From assembly GCF_013282155.1 (NCBI RefSeq), contig NZ_BLWI01000001.1, positions 248,001 through 312,000 on the forward strand: 64,000 nt of DNA, given 5' to 3'. The notes beneath the pieces are model-generated. The model was given only the letters and a program-made list of their open reading frames with translations, ran no database searches and was not told the DNA's origin. Positions 37,129-46,338 of the stretch are shown one piece after another (the stretch's first letter is position 1; every line of letters starts with the position of its first letter). The DNA comes from Sulfitobacter sp. HGT1. Lineage in GTDB: Bacteria > Pseudomonadota > Alphaproteobacteria > Rhodobacterales > Rhodobacteraceae. Position numbers and translations under genes: made by a program.

Positions 37129-37728
37129 TCATGGTACCGGCCGGAGTAGGTAGTCACCCGAACCGCGCCGTACCAATTTATAATCTTCTTCTTGAGATGG
37201 GATCGTAGCAGAGTTTTCTGATTTTGCGAGTGCTAAGCGTAAATTGTCGCGGATTGCGTCACTTTCGCCATTATCCAGCGCATACGCCTTGCGAAATGTC
37301 AGATTTGCCTCGGCTAATTTGCCACGTTCCATCAAAACAACGCCCAGATTGTTCCAGACTTCGGGCTGTGTATCGTCTTTGGCCACGGCCTCGCGAAGCA
37401 GCTTTTCCGCCTGACCCAGACGCCCCAGACCCAGATTGGCACTGCCCAGACCTGACAGGATTTCGGCGTTCAATTCGGTGGCCAGGGCCGCACGGTTAAA
37501 GGCGCGGATGGCCAGCTCGTATTCACCGGCCTTCATCAGGCGATGGGCGACCTCGACACCGTCTTCGGCGTCCTTGCGTTGGTTCACGCCGGGGGCAAAG
37601 GGGTTGGCGTCGGTACGCGATACCCCGAACGCGGGAAAACCGCCTGTTGAACAGGCGGTTAATCCGGTGGTGATTGTCAAACAAAGTACAAGCGTTGGAA
37701 GACGCTTGAGACTTTGGTGCTTGATCAT
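37129..37728 (-). CDS. tadD: TadD TPR lipoprotein
   Basis: A 199-residue lipoprotein with an LTAC lipobox (Cys about 26) and three or more TPR units (about 60-170), including LGSANLGLGRLGQAEKLL and LGVVLMERGKLAEANLTF. TadD is needed for Flp pilus biogenesis, probably as an outer-membrane pilotin-like factor. The ATG overlaps the tadC stop by ATGA, so the two are coupled. Confidence 0.85.
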   Translation of the reverse strand: MIKHQSLKRLPTLVLCLTITTGLTACSTGGFPAFGVSRTDANPFAPGVNQRKDAEDGVEVAHRLMKAGEYELAIRAFNRAALATELNAEILSGLGSANLGLGRLGQAEKLLREAVAKDDTQPEVWNNLGVVLMERGKLAEANLTFRKAYALDNGESDAIRDNLRLALAKSENSATIPSQEEDYKLVRRGSGDYLLRPVP

Positions 37729-38693
37729 CTTGTACCTTCACCTAGCTGGGTAATGCCAATGACCGACGGTGCTACCAGAATGATGAGCAAAGGCGGTACT
37801 GTGAGCATCATTGTGGCAAGGGTCATCTTGGTTGGCAACTTGTTTGCGGCTTCTTCGGCACGCATCACGCGTTTATCCCGCATTTCATCCGCATAAACCC
37901 GAAGCGCATCCGAAATCGACGTACCAAAGGCAGCGGATTGAACCAGAACGGTCACGAAGGATGAAATATCCTGAATGCCGCAGCGCTCACCCATATCGTT
38001 CAAGACGTTGATCTTGTCTTTGCCCGCTTTCATTTCATAAGCGACGACTTCGAATTCCTCTGCCAGGGCCGGGTATGACGCGTGAAGTTCGTGGGCAACA
38101 CGTACGATACATTGATCCAGTGATTGCCCCGCTTCGACGCAGACCAGCATCATATCCAGCGCATCGGGAAAGCCGCGGGTGATTTCCTCTTTGCGCTTTG
38201 CGACGCGTTTGTTCACCCAATAGCGCGGCAGGTAATAGCCCAAGCCACCCGGCCCAACGGTATAGATCATCATCTTTTGTGTGGTCAGACCTTCGCCGCC
38301 GCCCAGAAAGTTGACATAAACAATACCGACCACAAGGCCGAGTATGCCAAGGATCATCTGGGCAAAGTGGAAGAACCGCACCGCATCGCGCGAGGAATAG
38401 CCCGCCTGACGCAGCATCAGTTCTTTCGCGCTCAGTTCCTCGATGTTTTCGGGTTCAAGGAACTTTGCGAATTTCTGAAGCTGCTCGTTGCGGTCGGTTT
38501 GGCGCAAGCGCTGTTGTGACGGACGGCCATCGGACGCCCCCGACTGGGTGCGCTTGAGCTTGGTCAGCGGGTCTTCGGGCTGGCGCGCGATGAACAGAAT
38601 GGTCAGGCCGATCATCGTCAGCCCCATAACGCCCAGCAAGACAATCCAGCCAAGCGGCCCCATCATGTCGTTGATCGAAGAAAAAATACTCAC
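37725..38693 (-). CDS. tadC: Tad pilus inner-membrane protein TadC
   Basis: A 322-residue type II secretion F-domain protein, one of two platform subunits of the Flp pilus. A hydrophobic helix at the N-terminus (about 8-32) is followed by the F domain, with helices near 130-150, 160-180 and 290-310 and the conserved FPDALDMMLVCVEAGQSL near 180-197. The start is GTG at 38693 behind GGGGGAT. tadB lies 9 bp upstream. Confidence 0.92.
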   Translation of the reverse strand: MSIFSSINDMMGPLGWIVLLGVMGLTMIGLTILFIARQPEDPLTKLKRTQSGASDGRPSQQRLRQTDRNEQLQKFAKFLEPENIEELSAKELMLRQAGYSSRDAVRFFHFAQMILGILGLVVGIVYVNFLGGGEGLTTQKMMIYTVGPGGLGYYLPRYWVNKRVAKRKEEITRGFPDALDMMLVCVEAGQSLDQCIVRVAHELHASYPALAEEFEVVAYEMKAGKDKINVLNDMGERCGIQDISSFVTVLVQSAAFGTSISDALRVYADEMRDKRVMRAEEAANKLPTKMTLATMMLTVPPLLIILVAPSVIGITQLGEGTR

Positions 38694-38702
38694 GATATCC
38701 CC

Positions 38703-39665
38703 CTAAACCTTGATGTCTGTAAGGTTGCGCATCACCAGCAGGTTCGCCCCCAGAAACAGGACGACTGCGATACAACCCGGAATGAACATTTCATGCAACA
38801 TGACCTCGTCGTAGTAATGCGGGTCACCCAGCTTGATCACGATCAATGCGACAATCGGGAAGGCTGACAGAAACTTGCCGGACCATTTCGCCTCGGCGGT
38901 GATGGCGTTCACGCGGCGGAACAGCCGGAAACGCGCGCGGATCACCTTGGCCAGACCGGCCAGGATTTCCGCAAGGTTACCCCCTGATTGCTGCTGAATG
39001 GTCACGGCCACGGCAAGAAAGCGCAAATCCTGCATGTCCAGACGTTCGGCCATGTCCTTGAGCGCCTCACCCACATCGCGACCATACGCGGCCTCGTCTG
39101 CGATAACGCCAAATTCCGACGCCAGCGGATCCTGGATTTCTTTGGCCACAATGGAAATGGCACTGGTGAACGGGTGACCCACACGCAGCGACCGCACCAT
39201 CAGTTCAACGGCATCGGGCAGTTGTTCTTCGATCATGCTCATGCGTTTTTTCGCCTTGGCCGAGATCCAGAAATAGACGGCACCAATGCCGATCCCGATC
39301 GAAATCACCGCGCGCACCGGCGGTTCGGTGCTGGTGCCGATGGTCAGGCCCAAAAACGCGACAACAGACAGGCCGGCCATGATCATCATCAACTGCTGGG
39401 GCGTAAAGGCGATGGCCGCTTTTTGCGCTTTTTCAGCCAGCAAGGAATAGATGGGGACGGATTTCCTATCCATATGCTGCTGCATTTCCTTGCGCAGCTT
39501 ATCCAGCACTTCCTCGCGGCGGGTGCCTTTTTCCAGCATCTCGAGCCGGCGGTTCACGCGGCTGTTGAGGCTGATGGATTTACCAAAAGCGACAAGATAC
39601 AGACCCTCGACCAGCACAAGAACGCCGATAAAGATAAGACCATAGATAATCGGTTCAATACTCAT
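38703..39665 (-). CDS. tadB: Tad pilus inner-membrane protein TadB
   Basis: A 320-residue type II secretion F-domain protein, the second platform subunit. It carries an N-terminal helix (about 5-28), then ELMVRSLRVGHPF near 150-162 and the GGNLAEILAGLAKVIR motif near 230-245, with a hydrophobic C-terminus. It sits directly upstream of tadC and after tadA, in the usual order tadA-tadB-tadC. Confidence 0.92.
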   Translation of the reverse strand: MSIEPIIYGLIFIGVLVLVEGLYLVAFGKSISLNSRVNRRLEMLEKGTRREEVLDKLRKEMQQHMDRKSVPIYSLLAEKAQKAAIAFTPQQLMMIMAGLSVVAFLGLTIGTSTEPPVRAVISIGIGIGAVYFWISAKAKKRMSMIEEQLPDAVELMVRSLRVGHPFTSAISIVAKEIQDPLASEFGVIADEAAYGRDVGEALKDMAERLDMQDLRFLAVAVTIQQQSGGNLAEILAGLAKVIRARFRLFRRVNAITAEAKWSGKFLSAFPIVALIVIKLGDPHYYDEVMLHEMFIPGCIAVVLFLGANLLVMRNLTDIKV

Positions 39666-39676
39666 GACGGGTATCC

Positions 39677-41116
39677 TTACTGGGCTGCGATGGGATCATA
39701 GATGGAGGCTGGCAGATCATAGCCCCACATCTTGAACCGTTCGGAATAATGGCTGCGCACACCGGTGGCGGTGAAATGGCCGATGATCTTGTTTTCGGGC
39801 GTCAGGCCGACGCGCTGGTAGCGGAACAATTCCTGCATCGAAATCACATCGCCCTCCATGCCGGTGATTTCGGTGATCGACGTCATGCGCCGCGAGCCGT
39901 CTTGCAAACGCGAGGCCTGCACGATCAGGTTCACAGCGCTTGAAATCTGGGACCGCACCGCCTTGAGCGGCATTTCGATCCCGGCCATGGCGATCATGTT
40001 TTCCAAACGGCTGACACCATCGCGCGCAGAGTTGGCGTGGATCGTGGTCATGGAACCGTCGTGGCCGGTGTTCATGGCCTGCAACATGTCGATAACTTCC
40101 TCGCCACGGGTTTCGCCGACGATAATCCGGTCAGGGCGCATCCGCAGGGCGTTTTTCAGACAGTCGCGCGGGGAAACCTCGCCTTTGCCTTCCACGTTGG
40201 GCGGGCGGCTTTCCATCCGGCCCACATGGGTCTGTTGCAGTTGAAGTTCGGCAGTGTCTTCGATGGTCAGGATGCGTTCATCGTTGTCGATAAACGATGA
40301 CAATGCGTTCAGCGTGGTCGTTTTACCCGAACCGGTACCGCCCGACACGATGATGTTCAGCCGTGTCGCAACGGCGGCCTGCAAATAGGCGGCCATTTCT
40401 TCGGAAAACGCGCCAAAGGACACCAGATCATCAATGCCCAGCTTGTCCTTTTTGAATTTACGAATGGAAACGAGGCTGCCATCCACCGCAATCGGCGGCA
40501 CCATTGCGTTGAAACGCGACCCGTCCTTCAGCCGCGCATCGACGTAGGGGTTGCTTTCGTCAACGCGGCGACCCACGGCCGAAACGATCTTGTCGATGAT
40601 CCGCAACAGGTGCTTTTCATCTTTGAACGTGATGTCCGTCAGTTGCAGTTTACCCGCACGTTCCACAAAGATCTGTTGCGGGCCGTTGACCAGAATATCG
40701 TTGACCGTGTCGTCTTTTAGCAATGTCTCAAGCGGGCCCAGACCGGTGACTTCGTCATAAAGCTCGGAGTTGAGCTGGATGCGGTCTTCGCGGTTCAAGA
40801 CGATGGATTTCTCGGACAGGATTTCTGCCGAGATGTCGTTGATTTCCTGCCGCAGGTCCTGTTCGGTCGCGTGTTCAAGCGCCGCCAGGTTCAGGTTGTC
40901 CAGAAGCGACCGGTGGAGTTCAAGTTTGATCTCGCTCATCCGCTGCTTGCGCTTGAGTTCCTTGTCCAGTGGTGCAACCGCCGCCGGCTGCGAGGCGCGG
41001 CGCATTGATACGGGTCTGCTTGCAGATGGCTCAGCCGGTTTGATCGGTGTCACCGTTGCGGGGGCCGCCTGTTTTGAAGGGACCGCCGCGTTAGACTTTT
41101 TATACTTGGAAAACAT
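39677..41116 (-). CDS. tadA: Tad pilus assembly ATPase TadA/CpaF
   Basis: A 479-residue hexameric secretion ATPase of the GspE/VirB11 superfamily that powers Flp pilus assembly. Walker [11 protein letters not shown] is near residue 262, the Asp box [12 protein letters not shown] near 287, and the Walker B/His-box region [16 protein letters not shown] near 325. The N-terminus (1-55) is low-complexity and Pro/Ala rich. No strong ribosome site is visible; AGAAAG lies near the start. It is followed by tadB after 11 bp. Confidence 0.95.
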   Translation of the reverse strand: MFSKYKKSNAAVPSKQAAPATVTPIKPAEPSASRPVSMRRASQPAAVAPLDKELKRKQRMSEIKLELHRSLLDNLNLAALEHATEQDLRQEINDISAEILSEKSIVLNREDRIQLNSELYDEVTGLGPLETLLKDDTVNDILVNGPQQIFVERAGKLQLTDITFKDEKHLLRIIDKIVSAVGRRVDESNPYVDARLKDGSRFNAMVPPIAVDGSLVSIRKFKKDKLGIDDLVSFGAFSEEMAAYLQAAVATRLNIIVSGGTGSGKTTTLNALSSFIDNDERILTIEDTAELQLQQTHVGRMESRPPNVEGKGEVSPRDCLKNALRMRPDRIIVGETRGEEVIDMLQAMNTGHDGSMTTIHANSARDGVSRLENMIAMAGIEMPLKAVRSQISSAVNLIVQASRLQDGSRRMTSITEITGMEGDVISMQELFRYQRVGLTPENKIIGHFTATGVRSHYSERFKMWGYDLPASIYDPIAAQ

Positions 41117-41153
41117 GTGGCAACTTTCTGGTTAAGCTTGCGCTTGGGAGGTC

Positions 41154-42392
41154 TTATGCGGCTTTGGCTTCGTCATTTTTCAGGTCGTGAATAGAGGCGG
41201 CCAGCTTTGCGAATTCGCGGCGCAACGGGCTTTTGGGTGCAGAAACGGACAAGGGTGTGCCGTGGTCATTTGCCTGGGTCACCTGTTTACCCCCGTCGGG
41301 CAGGTGCACATCAATCGAGAGACCCAGGCTTTCAGCCATACGTTTTACGCGGCTTTTTGCGTTCAGATCGGTGAACTTTGGCGCACGGTTCAAAACATAG
41401 CGCAGTTTTTCAACAGGCAGCTCTTCGGATTGCAAAGCACGTTTGAAGCGCAACGCATTCTGGGCGCAGCGCATGTCCAGTTCGAGCATGGCAAAGTAGA
41501 CATGCGCGTTGCTGAGCACTGTTTCGGTCCATTGAACCAGCGTCGACGGCATATCGACAATCACATAGTCGAACTGATTGCGCGCCACATCCAGGACCCG
41601 TTTCACATCCTCTGAGGTGATAATATCAAGCGGCAGGATTTCCGGCGGGGCGGTCAAGACATGAAGCCGGTCTTCATAGGTCAGCAGCGCCTGCCCGAAA
41701 CTTTCTTCGTCCATGGTTTCTGTCTCTGACAGCATGTCATAAACGACTTCGCGCCGCGGCAGATCAAGGAAGGTCGCAATCGACCCGAACTGCAAATCCA
41801 GATCCAGAATACAGACCTTGGGCGGGTGTTTCTTGTCGGCATTGGCCAGTTCCCAAGCAAGGTTCACCGCCATTGTTGTCGCACCTGTGCCACCTGCCAA
41901 CCCGTGCACAACGATCAGCGCGCCATCTTTGTTGGTGCCGGATTTGAGCTGCGGGGCATGTGGCGCGGGTGTTAGCGTTTCCTCGGGGTCGGCACGCAAC
42001 CGGTCGATGGCCGCTGACAGCTCACCCTCGGGAAGGGGGTAGGGCACAAATTCATCAGCGCCCTGGCGCAGCAAGGAGTGAAGCGCAGCCGGGCTCATGT
42101 CCTCTGCGATCAGGATCACCTTGAGTCCCTGCGCCTTGGCCTGGGTGATGATTTCACCCATCAGAACAAGGTTTTCCTCGTCCGTGGCATCGACCGCCAA
42201 AGCGATCAGTTCAAGCGATTGGGATTCGGGTTGGCCAAAGAACGAAAGCGCCTCGGCAAAGCTGAGATCACCCCAGCTTTCGCCCAAGGCATCCTCCATA
42301 TCTTCAATCAAAAGGTCGAAATTCTGGACATCACGGCTTACCGTGCAAGCGACAATTTGTGGCGCTTCGATTTGTGGCATTGTGCTGCTCAT
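41154..42392 (-). CDS. cpaE: Pilus localisation protein CpaE/TadZ
   Basis: A 412-residue ParA/MinD-like protein that places the pilus machine at a cell pole. The N-terminal part (about 1-130) resembles a receiver domain without a full set of phosphorylation residues. The C-terminal part is an atypical ATPase with HGLAGGTGATTMAVNLA, CILDLDLQFGSIATFL and IVDMPSTLVQWTE. I start at ATG 42392, with GGAAG 8 bases upstream; the ATG at 42410 is the alternative. It follows the OmpA lipoprotein gene across a structured gap. Confidence 0.9.
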   Translation of the reverse strand: MSSTMPQIEAPQIVACTVSRDVQNFDLLIEDMEDALGESWGDLSFAEALSFFGQPESQSLELIALAVDATDEENLVLMGEIITQAKAQGLKVILIAEDMSPAALHSLLRQGADEFVPYPLPEGELSAAIDRLRADPEETLTPAPHAPQLKSGTNKDGALIVVHGLAGGTGATTMAVNLAWELANADKKHPPKVCILDLDLQFGSIATFLDLPRREVVYDMLSETETMDEESFGQALLTYEDRLHVLTAPPEILPLDIITSEDVKRVLDVARNQFDYVIVDMPSTLVQWTETVLSNAHVYFAMLELDMRCAQNALRFKRALQSEELPVEKLRYVLNRAPKFTDLNAKSRVKRMAESLGLSIDVHLPDGGKQVTQANDHGTPLSVSAPKSPLRREFAKLAASIHDLKNDEAKAA

Positions 42393-42600
42393 AGCCTTAA
42401 CTTCCTTCAATACTCGATGCTTGGCAGAACGCTGTCGGGGCCGATGGCCGAGACAGGCATCTCTGCGGTCGCGTGCGGCGGGTCAAACGACCAGTCGCAG
42501 TTGTCCTCTTGCAAAGAATATCCCAGTCAACTGGGGCAGGATTGGGGCTAAAAAGTTTCGATTGTAGGATTTTTTGAAACGATCACTGCGGATCGTTGGG

Positions 42601-42656
42601 TATTAACGACGGATTTTCCGCCCCGTTTACTTTTAAAACGGGGCAAGTCGTTAATA
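42601..42656 (-). promoter_or_regulatory. Two-tier hairpin between ompA-like and cpaE genes
   Basis: An outer perfect 10-bp stem (TATTAACGAC/GTCGTTAATA) encloses an inner perfect 9-bp stem (GCCCCGTTT/AAACGGGGC), starting 8 bp after the lipoprotein stop. On the minus strand no long T-run follows. I read it as a processing or attenuation element inside the pilus operon. Confidence 0.6.
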
Positions 42657-42663
42657 AATAGGG

Positions 42664-43341
42664 TTATTCGCTCGCAATTGCGGTCGCGTTACCTGTCAGC
42701 TGAGTCGGTGGAACGGCGCTGGCGACATAATCACGATAGATGATTTGTGCGTATTTTCCGTCAAGAACGGTCGGATGGCGCTCCACAAAACCGTTCACTT
42801 CGGTGACGGTCCGCCGGTTTGCCCGTTCGCGGCCTTGGGAAACGACCAAAGGCTGCGTTTCACCAAAGGAAACAACGGCTTCCAAACGGCTACGCCCGAT
42901 TCCCTGTGTCGCCAGATAGCTGACCACAGCCTGCGCACGGCGCAAACCCAGGGATTTGTTATAGCGGTTCGACCCTACGGCATCGGTGTGGCCATAGACG
43001 CGGAAACGCACTTCGGGGAATTGACGAATCCAGCTGGCTTGCTGGCGCAGAACGGCTTGTGCGTTTCCGTCCAACTGGGCCGAGTTGAATGCGAATGTTA
43101 CCGTCGACTGCACTTCGCTCGCAAAGCGGTTGGCCAAATCAAAGGTATATTGTTTCTCGCCCGTCATAACCAGACGGTTGTTCAGGGTCGCATCCCCGAA
43201 AGTGCCGACATCGGTGATTGAACCGGCTTCGCGGTAAAACTGGGTATAGACGGGATCTGAACTTTGCCCGCAGGCTGCCAGCATCGCAAGGGTTGCGATC
43301 AGGCCGGCAGAACTGATTTTTGCTGTGATCCGCGTGTTCAT
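42664..43341 (-). CDS. OmpA-family lipoprotein of the pilus cluster
   Basis: A 225-residue lipoprotein with lipobox MLAAC (Cys about 24) and a C-terminal OmpA-like domain (about 75-170; FRVYGHTDAVGSNRYN, LGLRRAQAVVSYL). It occupies the place where other alphaproteobacterial clusters carry cpaD, between the secretin and cpaE, so it probably fills the CpaD role or anchors the secretin to peptidoglycan. The start at 43341 lies 4 bp after the secretin stop. Confidence 0.85.
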   Translation of the reverse strand: MNTRITAKISSAGLIATLAMLAACGQSSDPVYTQFYREAGSITDVGTFGDATLNNRLVMTGEKQYTFDLANRFASEVQSTVTFAFNSAQLDGNAQAVLRQQASWIRQFPEVRFRVYGHTDAVGSNRYNKSLGLRRAQAVVSYLATQGIGRSRLEAVVSFGETQPLVVSQGRERANRRTVTEVNGFVERHPTVLDGKYAQIIYRDYVASAVPPTQLTGNATAIASE

Positions 43342-43345
43342 CTGA

Positions 43346-44785
43346 TCAATCCAGTACATAGCCATAAGAGCCACTGAAATCCTGCTTGGCAACTTCGCCT
43401 GCAGCACCTTTTGTGGGCGCGCGCGTGCCGGCAGTTACACGACCACTCAGAAACAGGTCTTTCTCGGAAGGGGGGGTGATCCGGTCGGTCGGCAATGCCA
43501 ATGCTTCGCCACGGGTCGGGGTCACCAGATGGGCTGTGATGATGATCACAAGCTCTGTCTGTTTGCGTTGGTAATTAGCACTGCGAAACAAGGCACCCAG
43601 AACAGGCACGTCGCCGATCCAGGGCAACTGGCTGGACGTGTCGGTAAAGTCGTCTTGCAACAGACCCGCAATCGCAAAGCTTTCGCCATCGCGCATCTCG
43701 ACCGTGGTTGAAGTTTCGCGGCGGGTGAAGGCGGAGATGTTAAAGCCGTTGCCCAAAGATACCGCGTTAGACGGGTCAATGGCAGACACGGCAGCGTTCA
43801 GTTCAAGATTGATCAAATCCTTGTCCACGACACGCGGGATAAAGCTCATCTCGACGCCGAAGGGTTTGTATTCCACCGAAATACGATCGCCGGTTTGGGA
43901 CACAGGGACAGGATATTCGCCACCCGCCAGGAATTTTGCTTCCTGACCGGACAAGGCAACAAGGTTGGGTTCAGCAAGGAAACGAACCGCGCCTTTTTGT
44001 TCAAGCGCCTCAAGCAACAGACCGACTTGAGTGGAACCGGCGTTAAAGCCGAACAGCATTGCACCCGCGTTGGTGTTGGTCCCCGGGGTCGATCCGGAAA
44101 GCGAATTTGTAATCGCTCCGGATGTGTTGGTGGTGTTCGTACCGCCGTTCAAAGCAAGGTCGCTGCCCAGCAAGCCGTTCAACGCCAAAGAGGCGCTAAG
44201 CGACTTGGACACTGACCGTTGCATTTCGGCAAAGCGGACTTTCAACATGACCTGTTGAATGCCCCCCACGCTCATCAGGTTTGACACACGTTCCGGCGCA
44301 TAGCGTTCGGCCAAATCCAGCGCGCGTTGCAGGCGCTGTGTCGATGAAACGATGCCGGACAAAACAATACCGTCATTCGCCGTGCGAACTTCGATTTTTT
44401 CACCGGGCAGAATCTGGCGCAACCGTTCTTTGAACTCGGTAATGTCCGATGCGACCCTGACATCCACGTTGGTGATCAACTGGCCCGCTGCATCCAGCAA
44501 GGTCAACGTCGTCAGCCCAGGGGATTTGCCCAAAACATAGATCGTACGTTCGGACAAAGAAGAAATATCTGCGATGCCGGGGTTCGCAATGCTGAGTTCA
44601 GCAAAGGGAATATCGCTTTCGACAACAACCGCGCGGTTCATCGGAACCTCAAGCGTGCGGTTCGTACCCTTTTTGACCACGCGCAAGGTATCAGCCTGCA
44701 CTGCAGTCGGGGCGGCCATCATCAATGGCATTGCACTTAACGTCAGCCCCAATAGGGCCGCTGTAAGAAATCTATCGATTTTCAT
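43346..44785 (-). CDS. cpaC: Outer-membrane pilus secretin CpaC/RcpA
   Basis: A 479-residue secretin forming the outer-membrane channel for the Flp pilus. A signal peptide ends near residue 31 (VQA). An N-terminal pilus-formation domain (about 35-105) and a BON domain (about 108-175) precede the secretin domain (about 225-435, with EPNLVALSGQEAKFLAGGEYP and VPVLGALFRS). The start follows GCAGG. A 195-bp structured region separates it from cpaB. Confidence 0.95.
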   Translation of the reverse strand: MKIDRFLTAALLGLTLSAMPLMMAAPTAVQADTLRVVKKGTNRTLEVPMNRAVVVESDIPFAELSIANPGIADISSLSERTIYVLGKSPGLTTLTLLDAAGQLITNVDVRVASDITEFKERLRQILPGEKIEVRTANDGIVLSGIVSSTQRLQRALDLAERYAPERVSNLMSVGGIQQVMLKVRFAEMQRSVSKSLSASLALNGLLGSDLALNGGTNTTNTSGAITNSLSGSTPGTNTNAGAMLFGFNAGSTQVGLLLEALEQKGAVRFLAEPNLVALSGQEAKFLAGGEYPVPVSQTGDRISVEYKPFGVEMSFIPRVVDKDLINLELNAAVSAIDPSNAVSLGNGFNISAFTRRETSTTVEMRDGESFAIAGLLQDDFTDTSSQLPWIGDVPVLGALFRSANYQRKQTELVIIITAHLVTPTRGEALALPTDRITPPSEKDLFLSGRVTAGTRAPTKGAAGEVAKQDFSGSYGYVLD

Positions 44786-44980
44786 GTGACCTGCCTTTGT
44801 GATCACGCCTCAAGGTAGGGTCTTAGCGCCCGCCGTTTGGAACACCTTGAGTGCAATTGACTTTTTTTGCAAGAATCAATGAAGCGAGCAGGTGATAACC
44901 TGTGGATTAAGAGCAACATATTACATCTACGCCAAAGGCCGCACATTGCTGTGCGGCCTTTTTTTGTGATGTTTTAGGGG
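44786..44980. other. Structured cpaB-cpaC intercistronic region
   Basis: Between two minus-strand genes this 195 bp contains an 8-bp inverted repeat (CTCAAGGT at 44809-44816 and ACCTTGAG at 44844-44851) and an 11-bp perfect stem. No gene is seen. It probably shapes transcript ends or the stoichiometry of CpaB and secretin. Confidence 0.55.
44934..44965 (+). terminator. Plus-strand intrinsic terminator with no plus-strand gene
   Basis: AAAGGCCGCAC pairs with GTGCGGCCTTT around ATTGCT, followed by seven T in total on the plus strand. On the minus strand the stem is followed only by TTT. The orientation fits a plus-strand transcript, but the flanking genes are all minus strand. Confidence 0.65.
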
Positions 44981-45844
44981 TCAATTCGTGCAGGGGATAG
45001 GAATTTCCATGACCTCGGCACCGCGGCGGGTACGGATCGTACAGACCTTTTCTTTTTCGATTTCGACCTTCACGGTTTCATTTTGAATGCCCAGAAGGCT
45101 GCGTTGGTCGACTTCAATGCTGGACGCGATGGTGTCGTCTTCGGCACCCACCAGCGACAGGGACAGTTTGCCGGTGGATTGCGCCTGAGCCAATGCGGCA
45201 ACCTGGTTTGGCTTGACCGCAACGGTGACAGTCTGCGCAATCGCCGCCTCGCTGCGTTCGCCGCCCGCACTTTGGTCGATCGCGATCAGCTGGATACCTG
45301 CCTGGATCAGCTTGGTAACATCACCAGATCCGCGCTGGCTGGCACCTTCGATGTTGATCCGGCCTGTCCAATAGACGTCAACCCGGTCGCCGGGGCGCAA
45401 AAAGCCCGAAACACCGCTGGAAACGTCGACCTTGATGGTAAAGGCGCGTGTTCCGCGTTCCAGCCGTGATGTCAGGCCGGTGTCTTGGCCCGGTTCGGTA
45501 ACCTTGACGGCCATGATTGCTTCGTCTTTTTCGATGGCGCGCAGGACCACGCGCAATTCGTCGTTATTTTCGGGGAACAGGATTTCGGGATCAATAAACG
45601 CCCCTTCTGGAATGGCATTCTGCGGCCAGGCCACCTGACGGACATCATCACGTTTAAGTTGCTGGCCGTATTTCAAAGGTTTGTCGGCAACAAAGACATT
45701 CACAGTAGGGACGATCTGCGCCAAAGCGGCTTGCGCCTGGGCGTTCGCCATCTGATATTCACCAATGCGATCTTTGGCGAGATAGACAGCGCCACCAGCG
45801 AGGGCGATGCCAGCCAACAGGACCAGTCCAAATAACATCCGCAT
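44981..45844 (-). CDS. cpaB: Flp pilus assembly protein CpaB/RcpC
   Basis: A 287-residue periplasmic protein with one N-terminal membrane helix (about 2-22). An SAF domain (about 50-115) and the RcpC/CpaB fold follow (RVDVYWTGRINIEG near 160, and repeated SAF-like strands). CpaB is thought to stabilise or align the secretin. The C-terminus ends with a Cys pair (CTIRTRR and IPCTN). The flp2 stop is 199 bp upstream. Confidence 0.9.
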   Translation of the reverse strand: MRMLFGLVLLAGIALAGGAVYLAKDRIGEYQMANAQAQAALAQIVPTVNVFVADKPLKYGQQLKRDDVRQVAWPQNAIPEGAFIDPEILFPENNDELRVVLRAIEKDEAIMAVKVTEPGQDTGLTSRLERGTRAFTIKVDVSSGVSGFLRPGDRVDVYWTGRINIEGASQRGSGDVTKLIQAGIQLIAIDQSAGGERSEAAIAQTVTVAVKPNQVAALAQAQSTGKLSLSLVGAEDDTIASSIEVDQRSLLGIQNETVKVEIEKEKVCTIRTRRGAEVMEIPIPCTN

Positions 45845-46043
45845 TTTGTTTACCTCATGTATTCATCCGCCAGAGTGTGTCTGGCGCTTGTTCAGTTCCC
45901 AGCCTACAGGTCGAATATGGCCTGAATATGGAACGTCGGCGTCAATACTGGGCCGATGGAAAGTCAAGGTAATGCCCAAATCCACGGCGCAGCTTTTCGG
46001 GGGCCTCAAAGGCCTGTCGCGTGACGGGAAGCGATATTCTCAA

Positions 46044-46217
46044 TTAGAATTCACCAGGGGTGAAGACAATTGTCCGGTCGGCCAGTTCAACAGCGCCGTC
46101 ACGGGTGGAAGTCACCAGAGCGATCGCGAGGCCAACCACGGCAGCGCAAAGTACAACCCAGTCAACGGTAATTGCACCATCGTCTTTGGACATAAATTCT
46201 TTGAATTTTAGATACAT
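46044..46217 (-). CDS. Second short Flp-like pilin
   Basis: A 57-residue frame, ATG 46217 to TAA 46044, which is too short for many gene callers. It reads MYLKFKEFMSKDDGAITVDW then VVLCAAVVGLAIALV, parallel to the main pilin: a charged leader, Gly at the presumed cleavage site, then the AxTVDW stretch and a hydrophobic helix. The C-terminal half (TRDGAVELADRTIVFTPGEF) differs from Flp1. It may be a minor or pseudopilin, or a decayed duplicate. The frame is intact. Confidence 0.75.
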   Translation of the reverse strand: MYLKFKEFMSKDDGAITVDWVVLCAAVVGLAIALVTSTRDGAVELADRTIVFTPGEF

Positions 46218-46256
46218 GCTTTGCGCCTTTCGGCGTTAAGGTGGTTGCATTGAAAA

Positions 46257-46287
46257 TGGCCGCACCCTGTCGTGCAGAATGCGGCCA
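46257..46287 (-). terminator. Attenuator-like hairpin after flp1
   Basis: TGGCCGCA pairs with TGCGGCCA (8 bp, 15-base loop) and on the minus strand is followed by TTTTC. It lies between flp1 and flp2 with a CTAAG-rich stretch at 46295-46336. Partial termination would give much more pilin mRNA than machinery mRNA. Confidence 0.55.
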
Positions 46288-46338
46288 ATCGTATCTTAGC
46301 GAACTAAGACTAAGCTAAGTTAGCTAAAGATCTTAGGA

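Noticed and set aside
42407-42511. 35-codon TTG-start frame just upstream of cpaE, ending near its start
   Set aside because: Weak ribosome site, non-ATG start, no conserved feature; only suggestive placement.
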